This document shows, piece after piece, positions 19,828-31,760 of a DNA stretch of 64,000 nt. Source of the DNA: Diphasiastrum complanatum. Its lineage: Eukaryota; Streptophyta; Lycopodiopsida; Lycopodiales; Lycopodiaceae. The notes beneath the pieces are model-generated. The model had not been told where the DNA came from and made no database searches. It saw only the letters and a program-made list of their open reading frames with translations. Location of the stretch: positions 21,583,644 through 21,647,643 of the forward strand of contig CM055108.1 in assembly GCA_029204225.1 (NCBI GenBank). Direction: 5' to 3'. Position numbers and translations under genes: made by a program. Numbering within the stretch: position 1 is the stretch's first letter; the number at the start of each line of letters is the position of its first letter.

Positions 19828-21300
19828 GGTTTGACTTTTCAAAAATGTCACTTCTAAAATGTCAAAATGGATTAAAACACATATCTTAAGGATCAAGGAA
19901 CAATAGGAAGTAAAAAGATTCAATCAAATATGCAAAAAGAAAAACTAAAACATGAAAAGTGAAAATAGGAAATTTATCCCTTTTAAGAACTTTGCAAGAT
20001 CTTTTGATGTAGAGCTTCGTTTGACATGAAACGCGGATCGATAGTCTATCTCGGCCTAAGGCCCTCATCCATATGATTATTTTTAACTTTCGTCATGACA
20101 AATAATGAAAAAATAAGCTAAAAATTAGGGTTTCCAAATAGTGTTTCCACGAACCACAATTCGTCAATAAATCAATCGGGTCCGGACCCAAAAAAAAAAT
20201 GATTCTTTGATTTTGAATGATTCTTTGATTGTGACATCAACGATTCTTTATTTTGATTTTTCAATGTCTTGATTTGTATTCAAATGTTTACCTAGTGTAT
20301 TGTGTGATGGATGTTTGATGATGGATCATGAATAAATCATAAATTACAATGTTAAGTGGAAGTTGGAGCATGCAATCTAGTTTGTGATGTTTCCAACCCA
20401 GTACGTTCTGACCAAAGAGGGTCGAAATGGGTTTCTAAGCTTTAGAAAAGTATCCTCTATCATTGTTGCAAACCCAAATGGCAGCAAAAACAGATTCTAT
20501 TATATTTCTCTTATTGATCTTAAATATGGTACAATGATAACACTTGATATCCCCTTGCGTGAAAACACTTGATGTATTGGTTTTCTTGTCAGAGGTGGAG
20601 TTCCAAAGTGCTTCTAAGATAATTTGTTACTCATCGGCATATCTAAGAGTTGAGGAGCATGAATTATCATGATGATTGGTGTACCTAATAATAGTCTTTA
20701 TTACATTGGTATTTCTATTATCCAAAGTTGAAATGCACTGTGTACATATGAGGAGAGATGCAACCATCATCAATAAAATTTATATACCTTTTATGAGACT
20801 GCAAAGCTTTACTTAGATTAACTGCAGCCTCCGTTGTGAAACCTGTCTCACTGCAAATACACAATTGCCAACACATTACATCTCCTGTTCTATTTTACAT
20901 GAAGTGATGAAGGTTATGAAGCTAGTGTCGAACATATCACCAAAATTGAAAAGCTCACTAAAGTACAAGTAACTCATAGAACACAATCACAACATAACAA
21001 CCAGCATAAATAAAAAACTAATGTACTCCATGATGAGCGTTAAGGAGCTAGAAATAAGGTCAGGCTGAACTTGTTGATGCTTAGGGTTGACTATCTAACA
21101 CAACCATAAGGATGGAAACAAAAGAACACTTTAACTACATTTATCAAACCACCAAATATCCATTGTCAAAAGAGGTCATGCTTATGAGCCATCCATTTTA
21201 GGATGTCTCTCTTAAAAGATTGTCTCTCAAAGCTACCTTGTAAAATGGACGAGAATCTTCCCCAGCATATGTCCTCTACTTTTCTTTCTGCTCCTTTGAT
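19828..21300. other. Noncoding stretch, no gene recognised
   Basis: AT-rich with short frames. A 62-codon plus frame at 20384-20572 (QYVLTKEGRNGFLSFRK..) has no motif I know. Small tandem words TGATTCTTTGATT occur near 20205-20240. Confidence 0.5.
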
Positions 21301-21309
21301 GGCATGACC

Positions 21310-22215
21310 ATCACTGGGTTGATTGCACCAATGAAATGATCTTCAAGCTCAGATTTCATAGAAGGCTAGTGAAAGTCTTCTTTTAGGCAAGCAAAGAACT
21401 TCTGAAATACAAAATGGCCACCAATGGGGAAAGAATGAGCATTAGAAATAAGCTAAGGACGAAGAGCAAGAGTACTCAGAATACATAAAGAATCCATATT
21501 GGAATAAATGTCGGTCAACAATGGAATAAACATAGTGGGGACAAGAACAAGGACATGGGGACATGGCATAAACATTACGGAAATCTTAACAAATAGTGTA
21601 GGGAAGTGGAAGATCATCATACCAAGGGCAAGCTGAAGTAGTAATATTGTAGGGTAATAGCAGGTAAGTGAGATGAAGCATTAGTAGCGGCAATACTGTC
21701 AGGTTCATAATGGATATCAGAATGAAAAAACTAGTGAAACTGGAGCCAACAATATTGAAAATCACTAAGGTTCTTTTGAGTAAAGAGGTAGTGGAGAGAC
21801 TAATGGTTAGTAGAAATGTCAAAGGACACACTATAAAGGTAATGACACCACTTCTTCGAAGCAAATATAATGGCAAGAAGCTCTTTCTCATGGGTAGAAT
21901 AATGCAGGTCTATCATAGGAATGAAAGCGTCTGGACTTGTAAGCAATAACACCAAGACAAGGCTCTTGAACCCATGGAACTAGCATCAATCTCAACTATA
22001 AAACAGTGGTCAAAATCGGGAAGACAAAGGACGTAAGAAGGGACTTAAGGGTATCAATAGCAGACTAGTGGTTGGTCAAGAGAAGTAAGACTGAGCAGAA
22101 ATGGGTCATGTGAGTGATAAGAGAGGTATTGAAAAAAGGATATCATTAAAGCAAACAATGATACACTTACCAATCAGTGGCCGAAAGATATTGTTCATGA
22201 CATTCTAAAATGTAG
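21310..22215 (-). pseudogene. Ty3/gypsy pol fragment (RT, RNase H, integrase zinc region)
   Basis: Reading down from 22215 in shifting frames: MNNIFRPLIGKCIIVCFNDI (RT, with the second catalytic Asp box as F-N-D-I), DHCFIVEIDASSMG (start of RNase H), HEKELLAIIFASKKWCHYLY, LFTQKNLSD and, near 21400, GGHFVFQKFFACLKEDFHWP of the integrase zinc region. The order is correct for gypsy pol. It differs from element B and looks like an older, different lineage. No LTR is found beside it. Confidence 0.7.
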
Positions 22216-22582
22216 GGCGACCATTGGTAACTTACCATTTTAAACTCATACGGACCAAAATTAGTGTAGAAAGCGGTCTTATACTCATCTGGCGGGTGCA
22301 TGCGGATCTGGTAGGTGCATGCAGATTTGGTGGTAGCTGGAATGGAGGCTTAGAAAAGAGCCAGGCTTGGCCTAATTGGTTAAAAGTCATCCATTTGAGG
22401 AATGGGGCTGCCCATGAGTGGACTGGTCTCAGATTTAATATCTTGTAAGGAGGTCAGTAGGCCTACCTTGACCCGTAAATTGATTATGATTATGAGGGGT
22501 TGGGGTCCTTGGGGGATTAAAGCCATAATTAATGGTTAGAGGCCTAAAACTCTAAATGGTGAATTGATATGGAACTAACATT

Positions 22583-23584
22583 TGTTGGGGAAAATGGAAG
22601 CAAAGGGGGATGAAGAAAGGCTCGATAGAGAAGACCTATGTTCGAACTATCGGGCTCTAAGTAGCAACCCCTTTCCCTCAATGCATGAACTACGCCTATC
22701 AGATTCGAATCAACTATATCTCGACTAGGGTCGCAATTGATTTCACTTTTCCTTAACATTGAAATCTTCATAATAGATTCAATTGATTACATAGACAAAT
22801 AAACGTTGGTTGCAGAAACGTTGAAATGTTAGACAAATCTATACGCGAGCTGAGAATGAAAACTGCTTAAGCAATAAATCAAAGAAGCATAACATTCATA
22901 TTGACACGGTAACTGAACGCAATAAGACGATTAGACTGAGTTCAAAATGTAGCATGTACACAATCATCTGAATGACGAGCACAATGCAATTGTGGTAGTA
23001 ACCGCGTGCTTGAAGTTGTCTCTCTTACTCACTCTCTGCCTTGAACAATCTAAGGCAGGAGGAAGCCGCTCTGGATGAATCTCTTATTGATGATTAATGA
23101 AGATTGATGATTAGATCTAGTGATTGTTGCTTACGATATATATATACAGGAGTTGTACTAGGAATCAGTTTACAAGGCATTGGATCAATCATGTATGATG
23201 GCGCACGGTAGATCGTGACAAAGCTCAATGCACTTGCTCGAAGTGCCTTGTCAGGTCGAGAAGTGGTTGACAATGTACTAGGTTTTCATGTTGAAGTGCA
23301 TGTCCGAACACCAAGTGGTTGGATTTGTACTGGGCCGTCAAACGTCGTAGTCATAATTGGCCGATAGTCGTAAGTACTCGTAAGACTTCGTAGGAAGACT
23401 TCATGAGAAGTCGTAATGGCCCGTGATAGACCAATAGTTGTAAAAAGAAGTCCTCGTAAAAGTCCATAAGAGGCTGTGAGACTTTGACCGATTGTTCGAT
23501 GACCTGTCGATTGTGCAGCAAGTAAATGGATCTAGATTAAAGATTGGATGTAGGGAGAGAGAGAAGAGGGATAGAAATCCAACA
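22583..23584 (-). repeat. Copia family J LTR (3' LTR of a minus-strand element)
   Basis: 1002 bp begin TGTTGGGG and end CCAACA, so both ends are TGTTGG in inverted form. At its inner edge is CCCCCCCTTAA (23585-23595), the complement of a polypurine tract, proving it is a 3' LTR of a minus-strand element. Related LTRs lie at 28984-29955 (same orientation) and 34363-35311 (opposite orientation). Confidence 0.88.
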
Positions 23585-23599
23585 CCCCCCCTTAATTTG

Positions 23600-24250
23600 G
23601 ATCAATGAACACCTTAGTCTTCAAATTCACCATTGCACAAAATTTGTTGTATGCATCTGTGCCCCCAGCACTTTAGTAAATATATCTGCAGTCATGTACT
23701 ACGTTCGACAGTATTCCAAGGTGACCTTGGAGTAGCTTTGTCGAGAATCTTGCCCTTGACATACTGATATTTAATTTCAATGTGCTTACTTCTAAAAATA
23801 AATCTAGGGTTGGCCGATAAGGCAATGGCACTTTGATTATTGCATAAAATGATTGTCGAAGCATGTTGTGCCAAACGAATGTCTGATAACAAATTTCTCA
23901 ACCACACTGCTTCTTTGGTAGCTTGAGAGCAATGATATACTCTAACACTTTAGATGAGAGAGCAATAGAGGTTTGCTTGCGACTGTTCCAAGCGATAGGA
24001 CCATTTTTGAGGAAGAATGTAAATCCAGATGTGGATTTACGAGTATCTACATCTCCCACCTAGCTTGCATCTGTATATCCACTAAGTATGTGGAGCTTGT
24101 CGTTGTCGTTGTCGGCTCCTCCGTAGTAGATGCATTGGTCCTTTGTAGCTCGAATATATCTCATGACTCTAATAGAGCCTTCCAATACCTAAGACGGATT
24201 GGTATGGGTAACCTCTAATTTACTCCTCTTCCTTTGTCTAAGGACATTGG
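23600..24250 (-). pseudogene. Copia J RNase H remnant
   Basis: Minus-strand frames read WLRNLLSDIRLAQHASTII, LCNNQSAIALSANPRFIF, RSKHIEIKYQYVKGKILDK, with the S-W-A-G and SST blocks upstream broken by frameshifts near 23900-24100. It resembles the plus-strand copy at 33900-34290. Confidence 0.8.
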
Positions 24251-24305
24251 TCCTTCGACAATTTTAGGCCTGAATCCATCGGTAAGTGAGCCAGTTTGTA
24301 GTTCA

Positions 24306-25140
24306 TCAGATTGTATCTGGTGAGTGCATTAAGAATGTACCTTTGTTGAGTGATAGCCTTTGCTCTCTGTCTCTGTGAATCTGAATTCCTAGACAGTAGG
24401 GACTTTTGCCCGAATCTGTCATGTCGAATTCTAGAGACATCATCTTCTTAGCATCCTTTATTAGACCGACACTGTCGCTAAAAAGCAATGTGTCATCGAC
24501 ATATAAAGCAATGATGATAAAGGAATGTTGCACTGGCTTGAAATATACATTCGAATCAGTGGTGCTTGAGTTATAACCCTGTCCAATAAGGAAGGTGTTT
24601 ATCCTTTGGAACCAAGCCCTTGCGAATTGCTTTAAGCCATGAAGTGCCTTGTGGAGTTTGCATACAAGATTTTCCTTACCATTGAGCACATAGCTTTCGG
24701 GTTGTATCATGTAGATGTCTTCTTTGATAACTCCATTCAGATAAGTTGTTTGCACATCTAATTGATGTACCTCTAGATTAGCCGCGACAGCATATGACAA
24801 GTGTCTTGATCGAGGAGTGCTTGACTACAGGATTGGAAGTCTTGTTGTAGTCGATATTCGGGATCTGAGAAAATCCTCTCGCGAAAAGTCAAGCTTTCCT
24901 TCGATCGACACTTCTGTCCACGTTGTATTTGACCTTGAATACCCATTTGCAGTCAATTACATTTCGGTTGGCCGACAATTCAACAATAGACCACGTTTGC
25001 TTTTTGATCATAGAGGTGTACTCTCTATCCATTGCTTCTCTTCAGAGATCGAAATATGACCGGTTGTGTGCTTCCTCGATAGATGTCAATTCTCGAACGA
25101 GATACCAAGTAGACTCATAAATATACCTTGTAGGTTGTGT
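24306..25140 (-). pseudogene. Copia J reverse transcriptase fragment
   Basis: The 164-codon frame has NLEVHQLDVQTTYLNGVIKE, LHGLKQFARAWFQRIN and the catalytic ALYVDDTLLFSDS, ending in YCLGIQIHRD. Upstream (24800-25140) the N-terminal RT continues in broken frames. It is cut at about 25160 by a poly-G tract and element B copy 2, so gag and integrase are missing here. Confidence 0.85.
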
Positions 25141-25161
25141 GCACACTCTAGTCGTTCTTCT

Positions 25162-25189
25162 TGGGGCGGGGGGGGGGGGGGGGGCGGGG
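25162..25189. repeat. Poly-G tract at an element junction
   Basis: GGGGCGGGG..GGGGCGGGG, 28 bases with only two C interruptions, sits exactly between copia J and the LTR start of element B copy 2. Such a run is unusual in this AT-rich region. It could form a G-quadruplex, or it could be an assembly or sequencing artefact. Confidence 0.85.
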
Positions 25190-25928
25190 TGTTACGAGCT
25201 CGTGACCAGTGCCGAACCCTAGAGAACACAGCACTGCCAGATCAGGCTTTAATTCTGATTTTTCAATGGAGATTTAGTAAATTCTCAACGGTTCCAGAGC
25301 ACAAAGCTTGGTATAGGTCCAGCGCTACTAGAGCTGTAGAAAAATCAGAAATTGAAACACCTTTGGGCCCCAAATCAAAAGAAATCAAGCCAAGCAGGTT
25401 GCTTCCCAGTCAGCGAGGGTAGGAACTGGATTTTTCCAGAGTTTTCTTGCATCCTTTCCGGATTTTACTCAGTTTTTGGGAAGTTTCAAGGCTGCCACAG
25501 ATCAGCGAACAGGGTGCCATCGAAAATCCAGAATTTGGAAGTAATTTTTGGCTTCAAATTTGGTTTTTGTGGACCAACTTAGGTGCTGTCAGATCAGCGA
25601 GGGTAGGCAGCTATCAACCTCCAAAAGTTTGGCTTTTTGGAGTTCTTTGCCTCGTTTTTTGGAGCCCCAGATCTGTAATCAGATCAGCAAGCTACTCTAC
25701 TCAAGGAACCGGAAATTTTGACGCCGTTTTGGAGCTTCAAATTGGATTTTCCGAGACAGCAGGTCTGAAAATTTGGGTAAAAGAGCTGAAGGGGTTCCTC
25801 TTCGTATTTTCTTTGGAAGTACAGTAATCAAAAACAGCTAAGTCATCTTTCCCTCTTTGTACAGTTGTAAATTACTCTTTCTGACTTTTTTTTTCAGAAG
25901 TTAAGGTACCTCTCTTTCAGTTCTGAAA

Positions 25929-26604
25929 ATGACCACTCCTCACGGACCTGATCAACCCCCAGAGAGAGGCATCCACGAGCTTGAAACAAAAGCCTTGGCT
26001 TACAGTAAAGGGAAAGAACCCATGGAAATGGAAGAACAGGAACAGTTCACCGAATAACTCGACGAACTGGTTATCAAGGAGCAATTTCTCCACTTGGTAA
26101 TAGAGGTGGATGAACTGAAGTTGGCATTAGCCAATTTCAAGTCCAGTGTGGACGACTCGTTCGCTGAACTCAAAGGCTTGATTTTGAGTTCCGTGAAAGG
26201 AAGCCTTCCCTCCACTTCTCAGTTGTCCCCTTCTCCACTTCCATCAGTTTCGGGTGAGACTTTGCGGTCTCACCCTAGTGTCTTTAAAGATTTAGAGCCT
26301 CCTACTTTTATTGGGGAAGAGAAGGATAGAAACACAGATATTGTACAAACCTTCCTCAGCAAATGGAAGAACATTCATGCTCTTAAACAGACCCCTGACC
26401 ATTTGCAAGCAATTGAGGCCAGTCTTTCCTTAGGGCCCATGGCCTATAAGTGGTGGTTAAATCTCCAAAAGACTGGGTAGACTACCCGGTCATGGAAAGC
26501 CTTTGAAGACGCTTTCCTAAGAGAATTCCTACCAGAGAATGAACTTGATAGAGCCTGGGAAAGAACAATAATGGACAAGTCCCTAATCCAATATATCTCG
26601 CAGT
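25929..26604 (+). pseudogene. Element B copy 2 gag
   Basis: It opens MTTPHGPDQPPERG, same start as in copies at 12221 and 63813. In-frame stops occur at 26056 (TAA) and 26478 (TAG). FLSKWKNIHALKQTPDHLQA shows the ancestral Trp at the position that is a stop in element B. The C-terminal third with the zinc knuckle is deleted. Confidence 0.85.
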
Positions 26605-27302
26605 ATGTATGCATGGGAAAGTTGGTAACCAGTCAGTAAGAGTTATGGTTGATGATGGGGCAACCCATAATTTCATCAACTACACCCTGGTTAAAAAGCT
26701 TAAACTACCAGAAGTACCTAGTCAGCATAGGTACATAGTTTCACTAGCTAAGGGTGAAGATAAGAAAATATGGGAAACTATGGTAAGTAGCTTGAATCTT
26801 GGTATTCAGGGGTACCAAGATGAAATAAACTTTCAGATAATGCACCTGGATCGCACAGACATTGTTCTCGGGAGAGATTGGCTCTACAGTTTAGGACCTT
26901 CCCTCCACAGAAACTATCAGGAGAACACCCTCAGCTTTCAGCATAAAGGCCGAGAGATCCAGTTGCATGGGGAGCATGATGTTCCCAACAGTCATATGGT
27001 CTGCAGCTCAGAGCTCTGTCAGCTAATCGGAGACGACGACCATCGGGTATTCTTATGTGACTTTCAGTTTATTCCTGAAGTTTCTATTTCTAGTTCTATA
27101 CAGCAGAAAATCAATAAATTAGAAACTTTATTGTCTAAATTTAAAGATGTTTTTCTTGAAGATTTACCACATGGTTTGCCACCTAGCAGAGAGGTAGATC
27201 ATGTAATAAACCTAGTACCAGGTACAGCACCTGTTTCTAAACCTCCGTATTGGGTCAGTCGAACAGAGGATGAAGAAATAACTAGGCAGTTAACAGATTA
27301 TC
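26605..27302 (+). pseudogene. Element B copy 2 protease
   Basis: VRVMVDDGATHNFINYTLVK carries the family's D-D-G-A loop, then TDIVLGRDWLYSLGP, the second half of the retropepsin fold, intact in this copy. The linker DVFLEDLPHGLPPSREVD leads to the RT start, where the foreign insert interrupts the frame. Confidence 0.88.
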
Positions 27303-27436
27303 TCCTTTTAGGGTCAAAGGGAAGGTGGGTGGCTAGGCAGTGGGAAAGGCATCTTGTGTGTTGCCCACAGGTGCATGCTCTCATCTAGTGGGCTGATTGT
27401 GTTGCTTTCTATTGCCCAACTCTGACATGGTATCAG
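27303..27436 (+). repeat. Foreign LTR-end/PBS fragment inside element B copy 2
   Basis: About 130 bp absent from element B end in CTCTGACATGGTATCAGA. TGGTATCAG at 27428-27436 is a tRNA-Met primer site following a CA-ending LTR. The fusion back into B occurs within the shared TCAGACC, so microhomology joined the two. Confidence 0.7.
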
Positions 27437-28309
27437 ACCAGTAGTTCACCATGGGCCTCACCAGTCCTATTGGTTAAAAAGAAAGAGGGGTCTACGTGTC
27501 TTTGCGTAGATTACAGAGCCCTCAATAAAGTCACAATAAAGAATAAATATCCTATGCCTCGGGCAAACGAGTTGTTTGATCAACTCGACGGGGCTAAGTT
27601 TTTCAGTAAAATAGACCTCAGATCGGGATACAATCAAAGTCGGAAGATGTCTCGAAAACAGCTTTTAGGACTCGTCACGGTCATTATGAGTTTAAGGTGA
27701 TGCCATTTGGGCTCACAAATGCTCCAGCTACCTTTATGACCTTGATGAACAGTGTCCTCAAACCATACTTGGGTAAATTTGTAGTCGTATTTTTAGATGA
27801 CATCCTCGTCTACAGCAAAACGAGAAAGGAGCATCTAAAACACCTCAAAAGGGTGTTTCGACTGCTCAGAAAGCATAAGCTTTATGCTAAACAATCCAAG
27901 TGTGAATTCTTCGTAGAAGAAGTAGCATATTTGGGTCACATTATCTCGTCAGATGGGATTGAAATGGACCCGAATAAGGTTAAAGCCATACTCAGTTGGC
28001 TAAGACCTCAGAATATTTTGGAACTTCAGATCTTTCTTGGTTTGGCGGGATATTACAGACGATTTGTCAAGGAATATGCTCAGATAGCAGTTCCCATGAC
28101 AAATCTTCTTAAGGGGAAGGAAAAGGAGTTCATTTGGGAGTCCGCACAGCAGGAGAGCTTTATGCTCTCAAAACAGCCTTAGCTACAGCACCAGTTTTAA
28201 AGGTCGTCGACCCCAATCAACCATTTGTGGTCGAAACAGATGCTAGCGACTTTGTAGTAGGTGCTGTGCTAACTCAGGGTGGACGACCAGTTGCGTTCGA
28301 GAGTAAAAA
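27437..28309 (+). pseudogene. Element B copy 2 RT and RNase H
   Basis: [20 protein letters not shown], then after a small deletion near 27640 [12 protein letters not shown] and [10 protein letters not shown]. The thumb, connection ([11 protein letters not shown]) and RNase H follow, with a one-base deletion near 28150. The RNase H start is [13 protein letters not shown], keeping the catalytic Asp that element B lost. It stops at 28309 after FESKK. Confidence 0.88.
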
Positions 28310-28311
28310 AT

Positions 28312-28812
28312 CTGCCCAAATTGCATTATTGGGAAGCAAACTAGGAATCCTTTCAGATCGAATCATCAACATGCAACTGAAGACTTACTATACATTGTTC
28401 ACTTGGACATATGTGGCCCAATGCAAACATTATCTTTGTCTAGTGCAAAGTACTTTAGTACATTTATCGACGAATACTGGAGGAAAACAGTTGTATATTT
28501 CATAAAGTAGAAATCAGAGGCTTTCAACCTCTTCAAACAATACAAGGAGCGTGCTGAACTTGAAACTGGTAGAAGTATTAAAGCACCGAGGAGCGACAAT
28601 GGTGCAGAGTATATGTCTACCGAATTCAAGGAGTATTGCCTTAGCAAAGGCATTGAGCAACAAATCATCGCTACCTATTCGCCTCAGTCGAATGGCCTTG
28701 TTGAGAGGAAAAAGCGAACCTTGGTCGAATCAGCTAAGTGCATGCTTGCTCATGCATCACTACCTAAGCAATGTTGGGCTGAAGCTGTGTCTACTGCTGT
28801 TTTCATCTAGAA
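28312..28812 (+). pseudogene. Copia integrase fragment, inverted relative to its neighbours
   Basis: The frame reads [14 protein letters not shown] (zinc-region C-x2-C), [48 protein letters not shown] and SPQSNGLVERKKRTLVE, the copia integrase DDE core. One in-frame TAG at about 28507 breaks it. It is plus-strand while the J leader, primer site and LTR just downstream are minus, so this piece is inverted. The start matches 33400-33447 of copia K, so it belongs to the J/K family. Confidence 0.85.
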
Positions 28813-28983
28813 TTTCCACAAGTGGTAGTTGGATCCATCAAGCTTATCTACAATGATATTATCATAACAAGGAAGCTATTACTCTACGAGTCTGGTAGAA
28901 TCATGTCCTGGAGGAGGGAAAACTCTGATATTGTGTAGGCTCTAATGAGTGGAAGCTTCAATGCCTTATAGGTTCTGATACCA
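28813..28983 (-). promoter_or_regulatory. Copia J leader and primer-binding site
   Basis: GTTCTGATACCA at 28972-28983 is the complement of a tRNA-Met primer site with one mismatch. It abuts the LTR start TGTTGGGG at 28984. The bases to 28813 are the 5' leader. Confidence 0.75.
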
Positions 28984-29955
28984 TGTTGGGGAAAATGGAA
29001 GCAAAGGGGGATGAAGAAAGGCTTGATAGAGAAGATCTGCATTCAAACTATCAGATTTTGAGTAACAACCCCTTTCCCTCAGTGCATGAACTACGCCTAT
29101 CAAATTTAAGTCAACTATATTGCGACTAGGGTCGCAACTAATTTTGCTTGATCCTTACTAAAATCATCAAAATCAATACAATTGATTACATAGAAAAACA
29201 TAAATTTTTTAGATGTTGGTTGCGGAAACGTTGAGATGTTCAGAAATCTATACAAGAGCTGAGAAATGAAAAGTGCTTAAAGCAGTAAATCAGAGAAGCA
29301 TAACATTCATACTGACACGATAACTGAACGCAATAAGACGATTAGATTGAGTTCATAATGTAGCATGTACATAATAAGTTGAATGATGAGCACAATGCAA
29401 TTGTTAGTAACCGTGTGCTCAAAGTTGTCTCTCTTACTCACTTTGTCTTGAACAATCTAAGGTGGGAGGAAGTTGCTCGAGATCAATCTCTTATTGATGA
29501 ATACTAAAGATTGATGATTACCCCTACTGATTGTTGCTTATGATATATATACAAGAGTTGCACTGGGAATCAGTTTACAGGGCATTGGATCAGTCATTGT
29601 ACGACGGCACACGGTAGATCGTGACAGAGTTCAATGCACTTGCTTGAAGTGCCTTGTCAGGTCAAGAAGTGGTTGACAATGTACGAGGTCTTCATGTTGA
29701 AGTGCATGTCCGAACACCAAGTGGTTGGATTTATACTGGGCAATCAAACATCGTAGTCATAATTGGCAGTAATAAGTACTTGTAAGACTTTGTAGGAAGA
29801 CTTCACGAGAAGTTGTAAGTGGCCCGTGACAGACCGATAGTTGTAAGAAGAAGAAATCCTTGTAAAAGCCCGTAAGAGGCTGTGAGACTTCGACCGATTG
29901 TTCGATGACCTGCCGATTGTGTAGCAACTGAATGGATCTAGATTAAAGATTGGAT
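28984..29955 (-). repeat. Copia J 5' LTR, right end truncated
   Basis: It matches 22583-23541 at most positions (same TGTTGGGG start, same TGACCTGTCGATTGTG-type tail). It loses the last 40-50 bp at 29955, where RNase H of another copia begins. Confidence 0.85.
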
Positions 29956-30984
29956 TTAGAGCTTCAGTAAAGATATCCGCAACTTGCTCTTTCGTAGGGC
30001 AATAGATAAGCTCCACTTCACCACTCTGAATCTTCTCTCTGATGAAGTATTGTTGTACTTCAATGTGCTTTGTCCTGCTGTGAAAAACTAGATTCTTCGC
30101 CAATTTCAAACAACTATGATTGTTGCACTGAAGTACCGTAGGTGAATCTTCTACCATATGTAGATCATGTAGAATCCTTCGTAACCATATTGCTTCACTT
30201 GCTGCACTCGTAGTAGCTTGGTATTCTGCCTCTGTAGATGATAATGCAATAGTATTTTGCTTCTTTGAACTCCAAGAGATAGCACCAGAACCAAGACTAA
30301 AAACATAACTTGTAGCAGATCTTTGCATCTCTAGCCCAAACAACATCTACATAGCCCTGTAACTTCAAATCATCCTATCTCACATAGAGAATACCTAATC
30401 TCAATGTACCCTGAATATATGAGTATATGCTTAGCAGCTCTCCAATGAATCTGCTTAGCCTTAGCCATAAACTGACTCACCATACTCACAACATATGCAA
30501 TATCTGGTCTTGTAGCAGTTAGATAGATTAAGCTTCCAACAAGCTTTCTACATAACGTCTCATCTACATCCTGATCCTCCTCAGCTTTAGTATGCTTACA
30601 TCCACTATCATATGGTGTAGAAATAGGCTTGCACTCTGACATATTGAACTTTTCAAGAAGCTCATGAGCATACTTAGATTGAGAAATAAATAGCCCCTGT
30701 GCTACTCTCCATACCTCAATCCCAAGAAAATATTGTAGTGAACCAAGACCTTTCATGTCATATTCCGATGAGAGATCTTTCTTGATACCCTAAATCATAC
30801 CATGATCTGATCCTGTAATAACAAGGTCATCCATGTACATCACTACAATTACAATATGACCATCCCTGATCAAAACATAAAGAGTATGCTCCGAACTGCT
30901 CCTCTGAAAGCCAAAGCTCCTCAAAGTATGTGTCAATCCTCATGTATCATGCCCTGCGTGCCTGCTTAAGTCGATATAATGCCT
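29956..30984 (-). pseudogene. Copia H RT C-terminus and RNase H
   Basis: From 30984 down: ALYRLKQARRA (RT), after broken frames MKGLGSLQYFLGIEVW, LVGSLIYLTATRPDIAY, then [39 protein letters not shown] and VADIFTEAL at 29965. The RNase H domain proper is open for about 130 codons. It is truncated at both ends: the LINE at 30985 and a J-type LTR at 29955. Its sequence differs from A and J. Confidence 0.85.
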
Positions 30985-31169
30985 TGTCCGGGCCCGGCTA
31001 GCGTCACATGCGATTTTTGGAACTGCGGCGGCCTCTCCACCTCTTCTACAACGGCTGATCTTCTCCACCTCTTCTACAGCAGCTGATCTTGACACGTATC
31101 CATGTTCGGCTGTTTTTTTACTTTTTGCAAACATATGAGTCTTCCACACACCCACGTCCGCACATTTCT

Positions 31170-31760
31170 AGTTTTCAATGGATTTCTGCTCCATGACCTA
31201 TGCTAAGGGCAAGATACTTCGGCCTCTGGCAGAGTTGCATGTTTGTACAGGTTGGTGTATACTCCTATTCGGTTGGTGTCTCAGGATACTTATGGCCGTT
31301 ACTTGTGGCTTCAGATTATTGCATCCTTCTTGGGGCTGGACTGGAACTTGTTTGTTGCAGTGTGCTACTTTGCTCCCCACACTTCCGTGTTTATGGATTT
31401 GGGAGGTGATCCTTTTCAGGCCCTTTCTAACGGCGTTGCTAGACTCTCTATAGGGTTACATATTGCTTACAGGGGACTTTAACGCACGCACAGCTGCTCG
31501 CCAAAATGAGTTCTATGCTGAAATACTCTCTCTTTCCGTTGGATACCTCGTATGCCCGTTATTCTCAGGACTCATCAGCGATGGTTACGCTTTTTGGGGA
31601 ACAGCTTCTGAGGTTGGCTCAAGCACACGGTCTCATTATCCTTAACGGTCTCCTTCAGTGGCCATCCTCCTCTGCATATACTTGCCACCCACTTGGTGGC
31701 GGTCACAGCGTAGTTGACTATTTCATTGCATCTCCTGCTTTATTGCCCTGCCTGGCATCC
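31170..31760 (+). pseudogene. LINE endonuclease domain
   Basis: In overlapping frames: LGLDWNLFVAVCYFAP, LTGDFNARTAARQ (the G-D-F-N catalytic block of APE-like endonuclease/phosphatase folds), LIILNGLLQWPSS and GGGHSVVDYFIASPALL (the S-x-V/I-D-Y block), then TNHSLLYL for the final His. These nick target DNA for target-primed reverse transcription. Frameshifts near 31460 and 31500 split it. Confidence 0.82.

Larger units (their letters stand above)
25190..28309 (+). mobile_element. Element B family, copy 2 (deleted)
   Basis: It starts with 43 bp of LTR (TGTTACGAGCTCGTGACC) then jumps into the leader. Gag starts at ATG 25929. A deletion at about 26605 joins gag (ISQY) directly to the protease (CMGKVGNQSV), removing the zinc knuckle. 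A foreign 130-bp piece lies at 27303-27436. RT and RNase H run to 28309, where copia integrase begins. Integrase, chromodomain and the 3' LTR are absent. Confidence 0.9.

Noticed and set aside
22340-22445. tRNA-like sequence (GGCCTAATTGGTTAAA)
   Set aside because: It has an A-box-like word but no convincing B box, no acceptor pairing and no flanking duplication.
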